Shown: positions 9,732 to 18,150, counted from the stretch's first letter. The stretch: DNA of 38,380 bases from Mycobacterium sp. AT1 (GCF_002043095.1 NZ_MVOC01000006.1:1-38380), one strand, 5' to 3'. Notes: generated from the sequence alone by a model not told the origin. A program made the numbers and translations.

Positions 9732-9752
9732 CACAATTCAATTGTGCACAAT
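9732..9752 (-). promoter_or_regulatory. Putative OhrR operator: two interlocked palindromes
   Basis: CACAATT-C-AATTGTG (9732-9746) is a perfect 7-bp inverted repeat resembling the AT-rich OhrR sites known in other bacteria (TACAATT/AATTGTA type). It shares six bases with a second perfect palindrome, ATTGTGCACAAT (9741-9752). The pair lies between the imuB stop and the ohrR start, 16 nt before ATG 9716, where it would cover the promoter. Operator assignment is by position and resemblance. Confidence 0.75.
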
Positions 9753-9754
9753 CG

Positions 9755-11350
9755 TTACTCGTAGACCCCCTCCAGGAACCACTGCCGCTGCCGGTAGCAC
9801 AACAGCATCGCCCGGTCGACGACGTCTCCTCGACCGCCCGGCTCCTCGATCAGCACCTGCACCCGCGCCGTGCGCCCCGCCTTGCCCGACTCCTGCGTGT
9901 CCCACCACCTTTCGTCGACCGGCCATGGGCCTGCCCACCAACGCAGTCGCCCCGACCTGCCGTCCCCGGTCAGCCGCACCGGATCCGCCGAGAACACCCC
10001 CCGCCCCGTCACCCGCACCGGGTTGCCCTCGCCGTCGAGGAGTTCGACCGGATCGTCGAGCAGCACGGCCGGCGACGGTTCGGGAAGCTGACCCGGCCAG
10101 GGCTGGCCGGGGTCGGCCCGAGGAACGGGTTCGTCGCCCAACGGCGTGAAGGTGATGCGCTCGGCGGGCCCACGACCACCGCTGAGCACCGGCACCTGCA
10201 CCGACTCCGGCCCGAGCAGCCCCTGAACGCGCACCAGCGCCCGACGTGCCCGCAACCGGTCGTCGTCACCGGAGGAACCCCACAGCGGCAGCTGCAACGC
10301 CGAAGCCGACACCACTTCCACCGGCCGCAGCCGCAGCGTGACGATCGGCCCGCCGAGCCCTGCGGGGCGGCCCTCGCGGCGCCGGTTCAACCAGCCGTCG
10401 AGCTGCCAGCGCACCCGGTCGGCCGTGGCGTCCTCGGTCAGCGGTTCGGCGCACCGCCAGACACGGTGCATCTCCTCACCTTTGGCGGTGATCGCATGGA
10501 TCGCCAACCGCGTACAGCCAACCCCCGCCGCCTCCAGGCTGCGATGCAGTTCGCCGGCCAGCGACCGGCCGGCGAACGCGGCGGCGTCGACCCGGTCCAC
10601 GGGAGGATCGCAGTCCATGACCGCGTCGAGCTCCGGTGGCGAATCCCGACCCGACGGTCCGCGCGCCGACTCCCCCCTGGCGAACCGGTGAGCGGAGATC
10701 GCATCGGCCCCGAACCGGGATGCCACGTCGGTGCGCGACAGTTCGGCGAACTGCCCGATGCTTCGAATCCCCATGCGCCACAACAGATCGGCCAAATCGT
10801 CCCGGCCGGGCGCCGACAGACTCGGTTCGGTGGCCAGCTGCCGGATCGACAGGGCGGCCAGAAAGCCCGCGTCCCCACCGGGTTCGACGATGTACCCGGC
10901 GCGAGCGGCGAACACCGCGGTGGCCAACTGGTCGGCGATGCCCACCTGACACTCCGCGCCCGCCGCGGCGACCGCGTCCACCAACCGCTCCGAGGCCGAC
11001 TGCTCCGACCCGAAGTAGCGGGCCGCGCCCCGCACGGACAACACCAGCAGGCCCGGCCGCAACACCTCCGCGCGTGGCACGACCTCGTCGACGGCCGCCG
11101 TCACGCCTTCGAAGTGCCTGGCGTCACGTCCGGGATCGGCGGTGGCCACGTGGACACTTGGGCAGCGCGACTGAGCCTCCCTGCGACGCAGACCCCGGCG
11201 CACACCAGCCGCACGAGCCGACGCCGAACACGCCACCACGCGATTGGCCAGTGTGACCACGACGGGATCGGTCGCCGGTAGACCTGCCGCGGCCGCTGCC
11301 GCGACCGCAGGCCAGTCCATGCACCAGATGGCCAGCACTCGGCCTGGCAC
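9755..11350 (-). CDS. imuB: ImuB, catalytically dead Y-family polymerase homologue of the mutasome
   Basis: Scaffold subunit that links DnaE2 and ImuA' to the beta clamp. The 531-residue protein has a Y-family core, but the metal ligands are lost. The N-terminal motif reads AIWCMDWP, with Cys where the first Asp belongs, and the palm SxDE motif reads SVRG (residues 105-108). A clamp-binding pentapeptide QLPLW lies at 353-357, after the little-finger region, and a long C-terminal extension follows. This is the known ImuB design, not local decay. The GTG start is one base after the imuA' stop, so the pair forms an operon read from the LexA box at 12097. Corresponds to Rv3394c. Confidence 0.94.
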   Translation of the reverse strand: MPGRVLAIWCMDWPAVAAAAAAGLPATDPVVVTLANRVVACSASARAAGVRRGLRRREAQSRCPSVHVATADPGRDARHFEGVTAAVDEVVPRAEVLRPGLLVLSVRGAARYFGSEQSASERLVDAVAAAGAECQVGIADQLATAVFAARAGYIVEPGGDAGFLAALSIRQLATEPSLSAPGRDDLADLLWRMGIRSIGQFAELSRTDVASRFGADAISAHRFARGESARGPSGRDSPPELDAVMDCDPPVDRVDAAAFAGRSLAGELHRSLEAAGVGCTRLAIHAITAKGEEMHRVWRCAEPLTEDATADRVRWQLDGWLNRRREGRPAGLGGPIVTLRLRPVEVVSASALQLPLWGSSGDDDRLRARRALVRVQGLLGPESVQVPVLSGGRGPAERITFTPLGDEPVPRADPGQPWPGQLPEPSPAVLLDDPVELLDGEGNPVRVTGRGVFSADPVRLTGDGRSGRLRWWAGPWPVDERWWDTQESGKAGRTARVQVLIEEPGGRGDVVDRAMLLCYRQRQWFLEGVYE

Positions 11351-11351
11351 G

Positions 11352-12059
11352 TCATCCCCCCACTACTCGAGCGAGACCAACGGAGCGGCCGGAGGCCCTG
11401 GTGGCCAGTCGCACCCGGCTTATCCGTCCGCATCCCGGGGTGGGGGCACCGGCGCCCGCACCCGCCACCTCGAAGCCACAGACCCTCGACTCCAGTCGAG
11501 CCGAAGCACCGTGCCAGTCGCCGTCGACGACAAGCAGAGTGCAACCCTTCTGTCGCGCCCTGGCCGTCACCGCACGCGCCCTCGTCGGCGCGACCGACCG
11601 TCCGCCAAGGCCGAGCACCACCAGATCCAGCCCGTCCATCAACACCGCGGCCACTTCCACCGGATCGGCACCGGGATCGGGGATCACCGCGAGCCTGCTC
11701 AGATCGGCACCCATCTCGACGGCAGCAAGCAGACCCACCCCGGGCTGCCCAACGATCGCCGCGTGCCCACCCGCCGCCGTCACCGCAGCCACCAATCTGA
11801 GTGGCAACGACCGGGCTCCCGACAACACCGCCACCGAACCCCGGGGCAACGAGTCCGGCAGCAGTTCGGACAACGATTCCGGTACCGGTAGCAAATTTTC
11901 TCGAGCCGGAATCGAGGTACGCGACGGCATGGATCCGCGGTGCGTAGGACCCGCCGAGGTCGACGCCCTCCCGGACACCTCGGCCATCTTGCGTCGAAGG
12001 TGTTCCACCTGCTCAGCACGGCTTTTCCCGGCCTGAGTCACATCCATCACGACTGCCAC
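11352..12059 (-). CDS. imuA': ImuA', RecA-fold-like mutasome accessory protein
   Basis: Damage-inducible partner of ImuB and DnaE2, corresponding to Rv3395c. The product is about 235 residues and starts [30 protein letters not shown]. Its central part is RecA-like in pattern: [49 protein letters not shown], then [17 protein letters not shown]. The Walker A equivalent is degenerate (SGARSLPLR), so ATP binding is doubtful. The frame is open to ATG 12128, but that stretch encodes the LexA box itself, so the true start must be downstream. GTG 12059, preceded by AAGG at a 7-nt spacing, is chosen; GTG 12050 and ATG 12047 are alternatives. One base separates it from imuB. Confidence 0.88.
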   Translation of the reverse strand: MAVVMDVTQAGKSRAEQVEHLRRKMAEVSGRASTSAGPTHRGSMPSRTSIPARENLLPVPESLSELLPDSLPRGSVAVLSGARSLPLRLVAAVTAAGGHAAIVGQPGVGLLAAVEMGADLSRLAVIPDPGADPVEVAAVLMDGLDLVVLGLGGRSVAPTRARAVTARARQKGCTLLVVDGDWHGASARLESRVCGFEVAGAGAGAPTPGCGRISRVRLATRASGRSVGLARVVGG

Positions 12060-12096
12060 GGGAACACCTTGCGCACCATCCGACTCGATCCCTCGT

Positions 12097-12112
12097 TCGA
12101 AAATATGTTCGA
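12097..12112 (-). promoter_or_regulatory. LexA (SOS) box of imuA'-imuB
   Basis: On the reverse strand the site reads TCGAACATATTTTCGA, one mismatch from TCGAAC-N4-GTTCGA. It lies 37 bp upstream of the chosen imuA' start and contains -10-like AT-rich sequence (TATTTT), so LexA binding would block the promoter. Together with the dnaE2 box it places the whole mutasome under SOS control. Confidence 0.9.
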
Positions 12113-12353
12113 TTGAACGAGTAAACACTCACCCACCGACACCGTCAAGCGGGTCGGGCTCACCGGCAGGCCCCTGTACGCCTCCAGTGAAATACCCGGG
12201 TGGCAGTCCTCGGGGTCGGCTAGAGTTTGGTCACCGGAACCCGCTTCGGAATGGGACTGGTGCGCGCGTCCAGCACCAGGGACCGCGCGGAATCGCCTCG
12301 CGATTCGCCGAAGGACAAGCGTTGGCAATTCGGGGATTAGTAAGGACAGCATC

Positions 12354-12623
12354 ATGAGGTCACATCGCCTGGCTCGCCGTGTCGCGGCCTACGCAGGAGG
12401 TGCCGCCGTCGTCGCGATGGTCGGCCTGACGGCAGCGTGCGGCGGCAGTTCGGACAAGGCCCCCGAGACCACCACCCCCTCGACGACCACCGCGCCGTCG
12501 TCGTCGTCGTCGGCCCCCTCGGTGACACCCACCGAGAAGTCGATCAACCCCACGGGTGGCAACCTGTTCACGCCCCCGGTCAAGGCGCCGCCCGCGCCGA
12601 CGGCGATCCCCGGCGACAACTGA
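12354..12623 (+). CDS. Small Ser/Thr/Pro-rich lipoprotein
   Basis: An 89-residue precursor. A basic N-terminus (MRSHRLARR) and hydrophobic segment lead to a lipobox, LTAAC (residues 25-29), so the mature protein should be lipid-anchored outside the membrane at Cys29. The mature part has a Thr/Ser/Pro linker (ETTTPSTTTAPSSSSS) and then a more complex tail, NPTGGNLFTPPVKAPPAPT. It may correspond to the small M. tuberculosis protein annotated next to Rv3395c (Rv3395A), from memory only. The start is supported by AAGGA at an 8-nt spacing. The 225-bp upstream region has a TAGAGT -10-like element at 12221. It lies 46 bp before the protease gene and may belong to the same transcript. Function unknown. 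Confidence 0.8.
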   Translation: MRSHRLARRVAAYAGGAAVVAMVGLTAACGGSSDKAPETTTPSTTTAPSSSSSAPSVTPTEKSINPTGGNLFTPPVKAPPAPTAIPGDN

Positions 12624-12669
12624 CATTCCGTCCGTTCGCGAATCCGGCGCAGGACCGTCCCACGACGCC

Positions 12670-14307
12670 ATGCCGTCACCGACTCTGACAGCACCACGGA
12701 CCAGGCGCTCCAACGCCTGGCCGTGGCTGTTGCCCGTCATCATGCTGGCCGTTCTGGCACTGGCCTCTGATCTTCGGATCACGCCGGACACCGGACGGTC
12801 CAACGTGATCGACGGACCCTTCGCCTCGTTGTTGGCCGCGTCGACCGATCTGGGACCGGCCCGCGGCGATCACGTCCAACTCACCGCGATGTTGCGCGAC
12901 GACCGTCGCCCCGACGCGCTGATCAGCTGGGCGAGGCAGCACGGCCTCTCCGTGCAATGGCGTACCAGCGACGGCTGGGCCGTCGTGGAGGGCGCTCCCG
13001 ACCGCGTGGCAGAGGCACTCGCCGTCGAGGTTCACGACTACCGCGGCCAGCGCGGTCAGGAGTTCTACGCATCACCGCAGCAGCCGGAGGTGCCGACTCC
13101 GCTACGGGACGAAGTGCAGCAGCTCGGCCGAATCCTCAGTTACACACCGCATCACGAATCGCGGCCGGACATCCTGCCGCTCGACGTCCCCGACCGCGGA
13201 CTGACGCCCACCGCCCTGCTCAACACCTACAACGCAGCGGGCTTGGCACGCAGCGGATTCACCGGCAAGGGCACCACGATCGTGATCTTCGCGTTCAACG
13301 GCTTCGCCCAGTCCGACCTCGACACCTTCGCCGACCTCAACGGCCTTCCGCGGTTCACCCCGACCGTCGTCGGCGACCAACTGAAGGAGCCGTACGGCGA
13401 GACCACGATGGATCTCGAAGTCGCCCATGCGATTGCGCCCGACGCCAAGTTGGTCGTCGTCAACGCGCGACCGACCGTCGAGGGCGACGGCGCGTTCCAG
13501 AAGATCGGGCAGATGCTCGAGGACACCAATGAGCAGTTCCCCGGTGCGATTTGGAGCCTCTCGATCGGCTGGGGTTGCGACAAGCTGCTCACCGCAGCGG
13601 ATTTGGAGCCGGTGCGCTCCGCGCTCGCCGACGCCCACGAGAACGGCACCACGGCATTCAACGCCAGCGGCGACCTCGCCGGGCTGGAGTGCAAGGGCGG
13701 TGACGACTGGGACTCCCCGCCGGGACCGGCCGACGTCGGGCTGGATTCCATTGCGTCCCTTCCCGAGATGACCAGCGTGGGCGGCACCACGCTGTCCACC
13801 GACGCCGAGGGCAGGTGGCTGGCCGAGCAGGCCTGGTTCGACGTCCCGCTCTCCCAGGGCACCGGCGGGGGCGTGTCGACGCTCTTCGACCGGCCTCCGT
13901 GGCAGCAGGTCGCGTCGGGACAGATTCCGGCCGAACGCAATACGGGCAAGCGACTGACCCCCGACATCTCCGCCGTCGCCGACCCGTTCACCGGGGTGAA
14001 GATCGTGCTCAACGGCGACAACGTCGTCGGCGGTGGCACCTCGCAGTCGGCCCCCATCTGGGCGGGGCTGACCGCGGTGATGACCCAGTTCTTGAAGGAG
14101 AACGGCGGTCACGAGATCGGCGACATCAACCCCCTGCTGTACCGCATCGCGCAGGGCGCGCCGCTGCCCGCCTTCCGCGACGTGACGTTGGGCGGCAATG
14201 CCGTCGACACCGCGGGGCCGGGTTACGACCTGGTCAGCGGACTCGGCACCCCGGACGTCGACAACCTCGCCCGCAATCTGCTGACCATTCAGAGGATCGC
14301 CCAATGA
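12670..14307 (+). CDS. Membrane-anchored sedolisin (S53, kumamolisin-like) pro-protease
   Basis: Serine-carboxyl peptidase of 545 residues. A hydrophobic N-terminal segment (WPWLLPVIMLAVLALA, about 17-32) acts as signal or anchor. A pro-kumamolisin activation domain follows (about 65-150), then the catalytic domain. All catalytic residues are visible: Glu244 and Asp248 in GETTMDLEVAHA, oxyanion Asp335 in NASGDLAG, and nucleophile Ser458 in GGGTSQSAP. The C-terminal calcium site (FRDVTLGGN, then GPGYDLVSGLGTP) is intact. It should be active on the outer side of the membrane after propeptide removal. ATG 12670 is chosen because the open frame upstream overlaps the lipoprotein gene. Its TGA overlaps the next ATG (ATGA). 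M. tuberculosis has no equivalent here to my knowledge. Confidence 0.9.
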   Translation: MPSPTLTAPRTRRSNAWPWLLPVIMLAVLALASDLRITPDTGRSNVIDGPFASLLAASTDLGPARGDHVQLTAMLRDDRRPDALISWARQHGLSVQWRTSDGWAVVEGAPDRVAEALAVEVHDYRGQRGQEFYASPQQPEVPTPLRDEVQQLGRILSYTPHHESRPDILPLDVPDRGLTPTALLNTYNAAGLARSGFTGKGTTIVIFAFNGFAQSDLDTFADLNGLPRFTPTVVGDQLKEPYGETTMDLEVAHAIAPDAKLVVVNARPTVEGDGAFQKIGQMLEDTNEQFPGAIWSLSIGWGCDKLLTAADLEPVRSALADAHENGTTAFNASGDLAGLECKGGDDWDSPPGPADVGLDSIASLPEMTSVGGTTLSTDAEGRWLAEQAWFDVPLSQGTGGGVSTLFDRPPWQQVASGQIPAERNTGKRLTPDISAVADPFTGVKIVLNGDNVVGGGTSQSAPIWAGLTAVMTQFLKENGGHEIGDINPLLYRIAQGAPLPAFRDVTLGGNAVDTAGPGYDLVSGLGTPDVDNLARNLLTIQRIAQ

Positions 14308-15527
14308 GTACCGAACCGGACACCGACGGCCCCACCCCGGGAATGGTCGAGTGCCGGGTATGCAGGACCGAGGTGCCCGAAGGCGAGTACTGCGGTCTGT
14401 GCGGCATTCCCCTCAGCGAGCACCGCGCCGACGGGCCGGGGTGGTTGCGGGCCACCGCCTACAGCGCCTCCCCCGGGGAACACCTCTTCCGACCCAACGT
14501 CGTCAGCTCGCTGTTCCCCCACCTGTCCCCCAGTTCACGCATGCCGTTCCTCGTCGGCCTCCTGGTGATCCTGGCTGCCCTGGTGGCCACCAGCCTGTTC
14601 CGGTTACCGGCGGCGTTGATCACCGTCGCCGCTCTGGGTTTGCCCCTGCTGTTCCTGATCTACCTGCAGGAGTCCGACGTCTACGAGGACGTCCCCACCG
14701 GAACCCTGGTCGCCACGGCAGGTTTGGGCATCGGCCTAGGCGTCGGATGGGTGCTCTTGACGGGCGCCGTCGTCGCGCAGGCCTACGACGTAGGGCTGGG
14801 GTTGGGCATCGCCGGATCCCGCATCTTGCGCGACGGGCTTGGCGTCCCCATCGGCGGGGTGGTGCTGATGCTCGTCCCCGCCCTGGTGGTGAGATTGGTG
14901 CGACCCGGTCAGCGAGAAGCCCTCGACGGCTTCGCCATTGGCGCACTCGGTGCCTTGATGTTCACCGCGGCGGCCCAGATGACCCGGTTGTCACCGCAAT
15001 TCGCGGGCGGCATGATCGCCAGGTCACGGCCGATGAACGGATTGATCGTCGAGGCGGGCATCCGTGGGGTGGCCGTGCCGCTGACCGCGGCCGCCGTCGG
15101 CGGTCTGATCGGCACGGTGCTGTGGTTCACCCGCCCGGAGAACAAGAAGCACCAGCACCGCCACTACGTCCGACTCGTCGTGGCCGTGTTCGCGCTGGTG
15201 ATTTTGGTGCTCTACGCCGGCCTCGGCCTGGTCGACGTGGCCAGGATGCCCCAATTGCTGCAACTGACATTGCATCTCGCCGTGGCGGCGGCCGCGCTAC
15301 TTGCGTTACGGGTCGGGCTGCATCTGGCGCTGCTGCACGAAGCCCACGACGAGATCCTCTCCGATCAACCGTTGCTTTGCCAGCACTGTGGGCACGTAGT
15401 ACCCGACATGGCGTTCTGCGTGGCCTGCGGCGCGGCCACCAGGGCGTCCTCACGATCGTCGCGGCAGGCCCGGCGTGAGGTCAGGCCGGTCCGGGTCGAC
15501 ACCGAACCGGGGACGGACGACGCGTGA
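14304..15527 (+). CDS. Polytopic membrane protein with N- and C-terminal zinc ribbons
   Basis: A 407-residue protein with a zinc ribbon at each end. Cys17, 20, 30 and 33 (ECRVCR, then YCGLCG) form the first, and Cys359, 362, 372 and 375 (CQHC, FCVAC) the second. Between them lie about eight hydrophobic segments, for example PFLVGLLVILAALVATSLF and VRLVVAVFALVILVLYAGLG. Both ribbons should be on the same, probably cytoplasmic, face. The loop YLQESDVYEDVPTG faintly recalls the acidic motif of PrsW-type membrane proteases, but the full PrsW motifs are not visible, so I do not assign that. ATG overlaps the S53 stop and its TGA overlaps the next GTG, so translation is coupled on both sides. Role unknown, probably linked to the protease. 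Confidence 0.8.
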   Translation: MSTEPDTDGPTPGMVECRVCRTEVPEGEYCGLCGIPLSEHRADGPGWLRATAYSASPGEHLFRPNVVSSLFPHLSPSSRMPFLVGLLVILAALVATSLFRLPAALITVAALGLPLLFLIYLQESDVYEDVPTGTLVATAGLGIGLGVGWVLLTGAVVAQAYDVGLGLGIAGSRILRDGLGVPIGGVVLMLVPALVVRLVRPGQREALDGFAIGALGALMFTAAAQMTRLSPQFAGGMIARSRPMNGLIVEAGIRGVAVPLTAAAVGGLIGTVLWFTRPENKKHQHRHYVRLVVAVFALVILVLYAGLGLVDVARMPQLLQLTLHLAVAAAALLALRVGLHLALLHEAHDEILSDQPLLCQHCGHVVPDMAFCVACGAATRASSRSSRQARREVRPVRVDTEPGTDDA

Positions 15528-16243
15528 CGACGATCGTCCAGGGCTACTCGACGCACGCGGGCACCTACACCGCGCCGGCGCTGCACAAGACCTCCCACCG
15601 TCGGCTGCTCGTCGTCTGGGTGGCGGCCATCGGCCTGGTCGCCGCCGGCCTCGTCGTGATGTCGGGCGCGATCGAGAAGCCGTCGGCTCGGTACGTATGC
15701 CCACCCGACTGCGGGCGACCGCCGCTGGGACTGCCGGTGACGATCAATCCCCGGTTCACCGCTCCGGACGGGTCGTTCTCGGTCGCCTACCCCGCGGAGG
15801 GTACGGCCTACAACGTCACCGCAGGCGATCGCGGCATCACCGCCGACCTGCTGGCCGGTGACGGCGGCACCATGCGCCTCTTCAGCGAGCCGGCCGACGG
15901 CCGTACCCCGCAACAGATCGCCAACCAGCTGGTCAAGGCGACCTTCCCAGACACGAAGATGGCGTACGAAATTCCGAACGCGATGGTCGGGTACCAACCG
16001 GGCTACGGGCTGGTCGCCGACTGCTGGCCGCAGGGCTCCAATGCGAGCTACAGCCGGATGCGGTTGGTGGTCATGGTGGCCGTGAAGAACGATCTCGCCT
16101 TGGTGGCGGGGGCCGTGGGTCCGTACCACGCGTTCGGCCCCGACTTCGGGTCGGGGAAACCGTCCGCGGCAAACTTGCAAATTGCCCTTGACATGGGCAA
16201 ATACGTCAACAGCTTCCATTGGCGCGGCGACCCGCTGCGCTGA
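15524..16243 (+). CDS. Single-pass exported protein of the sedolisin operon
   Basis: A 239-residue protein. A short polar N-terminus (about 27 residues) and one transmembrane helix (LLVVWVAAIGLVAAGLVVM, about 29-47) precede an extracytoplasmic domain of about 190 residues. The domain has two early cysteines (VCPPDCGRPP) and one later (DCWPQG). It contains the strand-like FTAPDGSFSVAYPAEGTAYNVT and ends with a helix, AANLQIALDMGKYVNSFHW. I do not recognise the family. The GTG start overlaps the preceding TGA by 4 nt (GTGA), giving a coupled trio with the zinc-ribbon protein and the S53 protease. It could be a substrate, inhibitor or partner of the protease. That is inference from position only. 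Confidence 0.75.
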   Translation: MTTIVQGYSTHAGTYTAPALHKTSHRRLLVVWVAAIGLVAAGLVVMSGAIEKPSARYVCPPDCGRPPLGLPVTINPRFTAPDGSFSVAYPAEGTAYNVTAGDRGITADLLAGDGGTMRLFSEPADGRTPQQIANQLVKATFPDTKMAYEIPNAMVGYQPGYGLVADCWPQGSNASYSRMRLVVMVAVKNDLALVAGAVGPYHAFGPDFGSGKPSAANLQIALDMGKYVNSFHWRGDPLR

Positions 16244-16288
16244 CCGACACCCTCTGCGCACGTGTGAGCCGGATTTCCTATGCACGAA

Positions 16289-16328
16289 TGGTGACATTGA
16301 CAAATGTCACCAATCGCTGTTGTACTTT
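16289..16328 (+). promoter_or_regulatory. Promoter with operator palindrome over its -35 element
   Basis: TGGTGACATT (16289-16298), GACA, then AATGTCACCA (16303-16312) form a perfect 10-bp-arm inverted repeat. The sequence TTGACA (16297-16302), a consensus -35 hexamer, is its centre. A -10-like TGTACT (16321-16326, 18-bp spacer) or TACTTT (16323-16328) follows, and GTG 16334 comes 5-7 nt later, so the transcript may be leaderless. A repressor here would exclude RNA polymerase. The MerR-type gene ending the operon is a candidate ligand. MerR sites often lie in the -35/-10 spacer, so a TetR-type protein elsewhere is equally possible. Confidence 0.65.
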
Positions 16329-16333
16329 CGGTT

Positions 16334-17320
16334 GTGACGACCAACACGATGCCAACGCGGGGTTCCCGCCGATCGCGCGCCGCAGCCACGGTGAGTGGCC
16401 TGACGCTGCGACAGATCAGCGCGGTTCTGCCGCCCGAACGGGCGTGGGGATTGTGGGCGTCGCGCCGGATCGTCGAGCGGATCATGGACTCCTTCGGCCC
16501 CTCGCTCGCCGGCACCGACGTCGAGAACGTCGACGTCCGCCTGCCCGACGGCCGCCGCGTCGTCGGCGAATGGGTGCGGGGCGCCGGAGTGACGACCACC
16601 GCCACCACCCAGTGCGTCTACTTCCTGCACGGCAGCGGCTTCGCGCTCTGCTCACCCCGCACCCACCGCAGGCTGACGGCCTGGCTGTCCCGACTGACCG
16701 GGCTCCCGGTGTTCTGCCTCGACTACCGCCTTGCCCCGCGGCATCGCTTTCCCGCTGCCGCCGTCGACGCCCGGTCCGGATGGGACTGGCTGTGCACCAC
16801 GCAGGGCTTCGCGCCAGACCGCGTCGTCATCGCCGGAGATTCGGCAGGCGGACATCTCGCCGTTGACCTGTTGCTGCAGCCCGACGTCGCGCATCCGGCC
16901 GGTCTCGCGCTGTTCTCACCGCTGCTCGATCTGACGTTCGGACTGGCACGCATGAGGGAAGAACTGCGGCGAGATCCCGCGATTCGCGCCGCCGACGCCG
17001 CGAAGCTCATCGAATTGTATTGTGCTGGAACGGATCTCACACATCCCCGACTCACCCTCGACGTCGCGGGTGGGCGACGGATGCCGCCGACGCTGGTGCA
17101 AGCCGGCGGGGGCGAGATGCTCGTCGCCGACTCACGGCGATTGGCGGCCGACATCACCGCCGCGGGTGGTGACTGCGAGCTACAGGTCTGGCCCGATCAG
17201 GTACACGTCTTCCAGGCGCTCCCCAAGCTGACCCCCGAGGCCGCGCCCGCGATGCGGGAGGTGGCGGCGTTCATCGGAGAGTCGTTGCGCGGCAATGTGA
17301 TCAGCCGGGTGGCAGGGTGA
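16334..17320 (+). CDS. Alpha/beta hydrolase of the HSL/LipR type
   Basis: Predicted esterase/lipase of about 328 residues, first gene of the operon. Family features are FLHGSGFALCSPRTHRR (the HGGG oxyanion region, here HGSG), a CLDYRLAPRHRFPAA block, and the nucleophile elbow GDSAGG. The acid lies in GGEMLVADSRRLA and the His in DQVHVFQALP. No signal peptide is clear, so it is probably cytoplasmic, acting on short acyl or lactone esters. A lactonase or ester cleaver next to a Baeyer-Villiger monooxygenase makes metabolic sense, since those enzymes make esters. GTG 16334 is chosen from promoter spacing; ATG 16304 lies inside the operator and ATG 16349 is an alternative. The stop overlaps the SDR GTG. 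Confidence 0.87.
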   Translation: MTTNTMPTRGSRRSRAAATVSGLTLRQISAVLPPERAWGLWASRRIVERIMDSFGPSLAGTDVENVDVRLPDGRRVVGEWVRGAGVTTTATTQCVYFLHGSGFALCSPRTHRRLTAWLSRLTGLPVFCLDYRLAPRHRFPAAAVDARSGWDWLCTTQGFAPDRVVIAGDSAGGHLAVDLLLQPDVAHPAGLALFSPLLDLTFGLARMREELRRDPAIRAADAAKLIELYCAGTDLTHPRLTLDVAGGRRMPPTLVQAGGGEMLVADSRRLAADITAAGGDCELQVWPDQVHVFQALPKLTPEAAPAMREVAAFIGESLRGNVISRVAG

Positions 17321-18150
17321 ATGTCTTCGGCTCCTCCCCCAAGCGTAGCCATGGGGCGGCGGCCGTCATCACCGGAGCGGGCAGCGGCATCGGCGCCGCG
17401 TTCGCCACCGAACTCGCCCGCCGAGGCGGCCGGATCGTGTGCAGCGACGTCGACGAGGGGTCGTCACAAGCCACGGCCGACGCCATCGTCGCCGCGGGCG
17501 GCCAGGCCACCTCCGTCCGTTGCGACGTCTCTCAGCTCGACGACGTCCGGCAGCTGGCCGAGGTGGCCCAGTCCTGGCTCGGAGGTCCGCCGACGCTGGT
17601 GGTCAACAATGCCGGCGTCGGGGCAGGCGGTGCCGCCATCGGCGACGTCGAGATGGACGACTGGAAGTGGGTTCTCGGCATCAACCTGTGGGGCCCGATC
17701 CACGGCTGCCAGGTGTTCACCCCGATTCTGCGGGCGGCGGGCCGGCCCGCTGGGATCGTCAACGTCGGGTCGGCCGCGGCGTTCGGCGCGGCACCCGGCA
17801 TGGCGGCATACAACGTCAGCAAGGCCGGTGTGCTGTCACTGTCGGAGACCCTGGCCGCCGAACTGTCCGGCACCGGGATCAACGTGACGGTGCTGTGCCC
17901 GACGTTCGTCAAGACCAACATCGTGCAGGCGGGGCGGATCTCGGCACAGTCGACGCAGTTGGCGGACAAGCTGATGCGCTGGACCGGCTTCTCCCCCGAG
18001 CGCGTCGTCCGGGCCTGCCTGGACACCAACGACCGCGGCGGCCTGTACTGCATGCCGCAGCCCGACGCCCGAATCGGCTGGGGCATCAAACGATTCACAC
18101 CGACGGTGTACACCCGTGCCGTCGGACTGACCAATCGCGCGACCACTTAG
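17317..18150 (+). CDS. Short-chain dehydrogenase/reductase
   Basis: A classical SDR of 277 residues. It has the cofactor motif ITGAGSGIGAAFA (near 19-31), CDVSQLDD, NNAGVGAGG, the catalytic Ser in VNVGSAAAFG, and Tyr/Lys in YNVSKAG. An Asp follows strand 2 (CSDVDEGS), which usually favours NAD over NADP. It likely interconverts an alcohol and a ketone. In this operon it could supply the ketone that the flavin monooxygenase oxidises. The GTG start overlaps the hydrolase stop (GTGA). SadH (Rv3085) beside MymA in M. tuberculosis is a comparable pairing, but the gene order differs. Substrate unknown. Confidence 0.87.
   Translation: MNVFGSSPKRSHGAAAVITGAGSGIGAAFATELARRGGRIVCSDVDEGSSQATADAIVAAGGQATSVRCDVSQLDDVRQLAEVAQSWLGGPPTLVVNNAGVGAGGAAIGDVEMDDWKWVLGINLWGPIHGCQVFTPILRAAGRPAGIVNVGSAAAFGAAPGMAAYNVSKAGVLSLSETLAAELSGTGINVTVLCPTFVKTNIVQAGRISAQSTQLADKLMRWTGFSPERVVRACLDTNDRGGLYCMPQPDARIGWGIKRFTPTVYTRAVGLTNRATT

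Noticed and set aside
9755..11350. ImuB as a decayed polymerase pseudogene because the active-site acids are missing
   Set aside because: Loss of the catalytic acids is characteristic of functional mycobacterial ImuB. The frame, clamp motif and LexA control are intact.
14304..15527. PrsW-type intramembrane protease assignment for the zinc-ribbon membrane protein
   Set aside because: An acidic loop is present (QESDVYED), but the paired Glu and membrane His motifs of PrsW are not evident.
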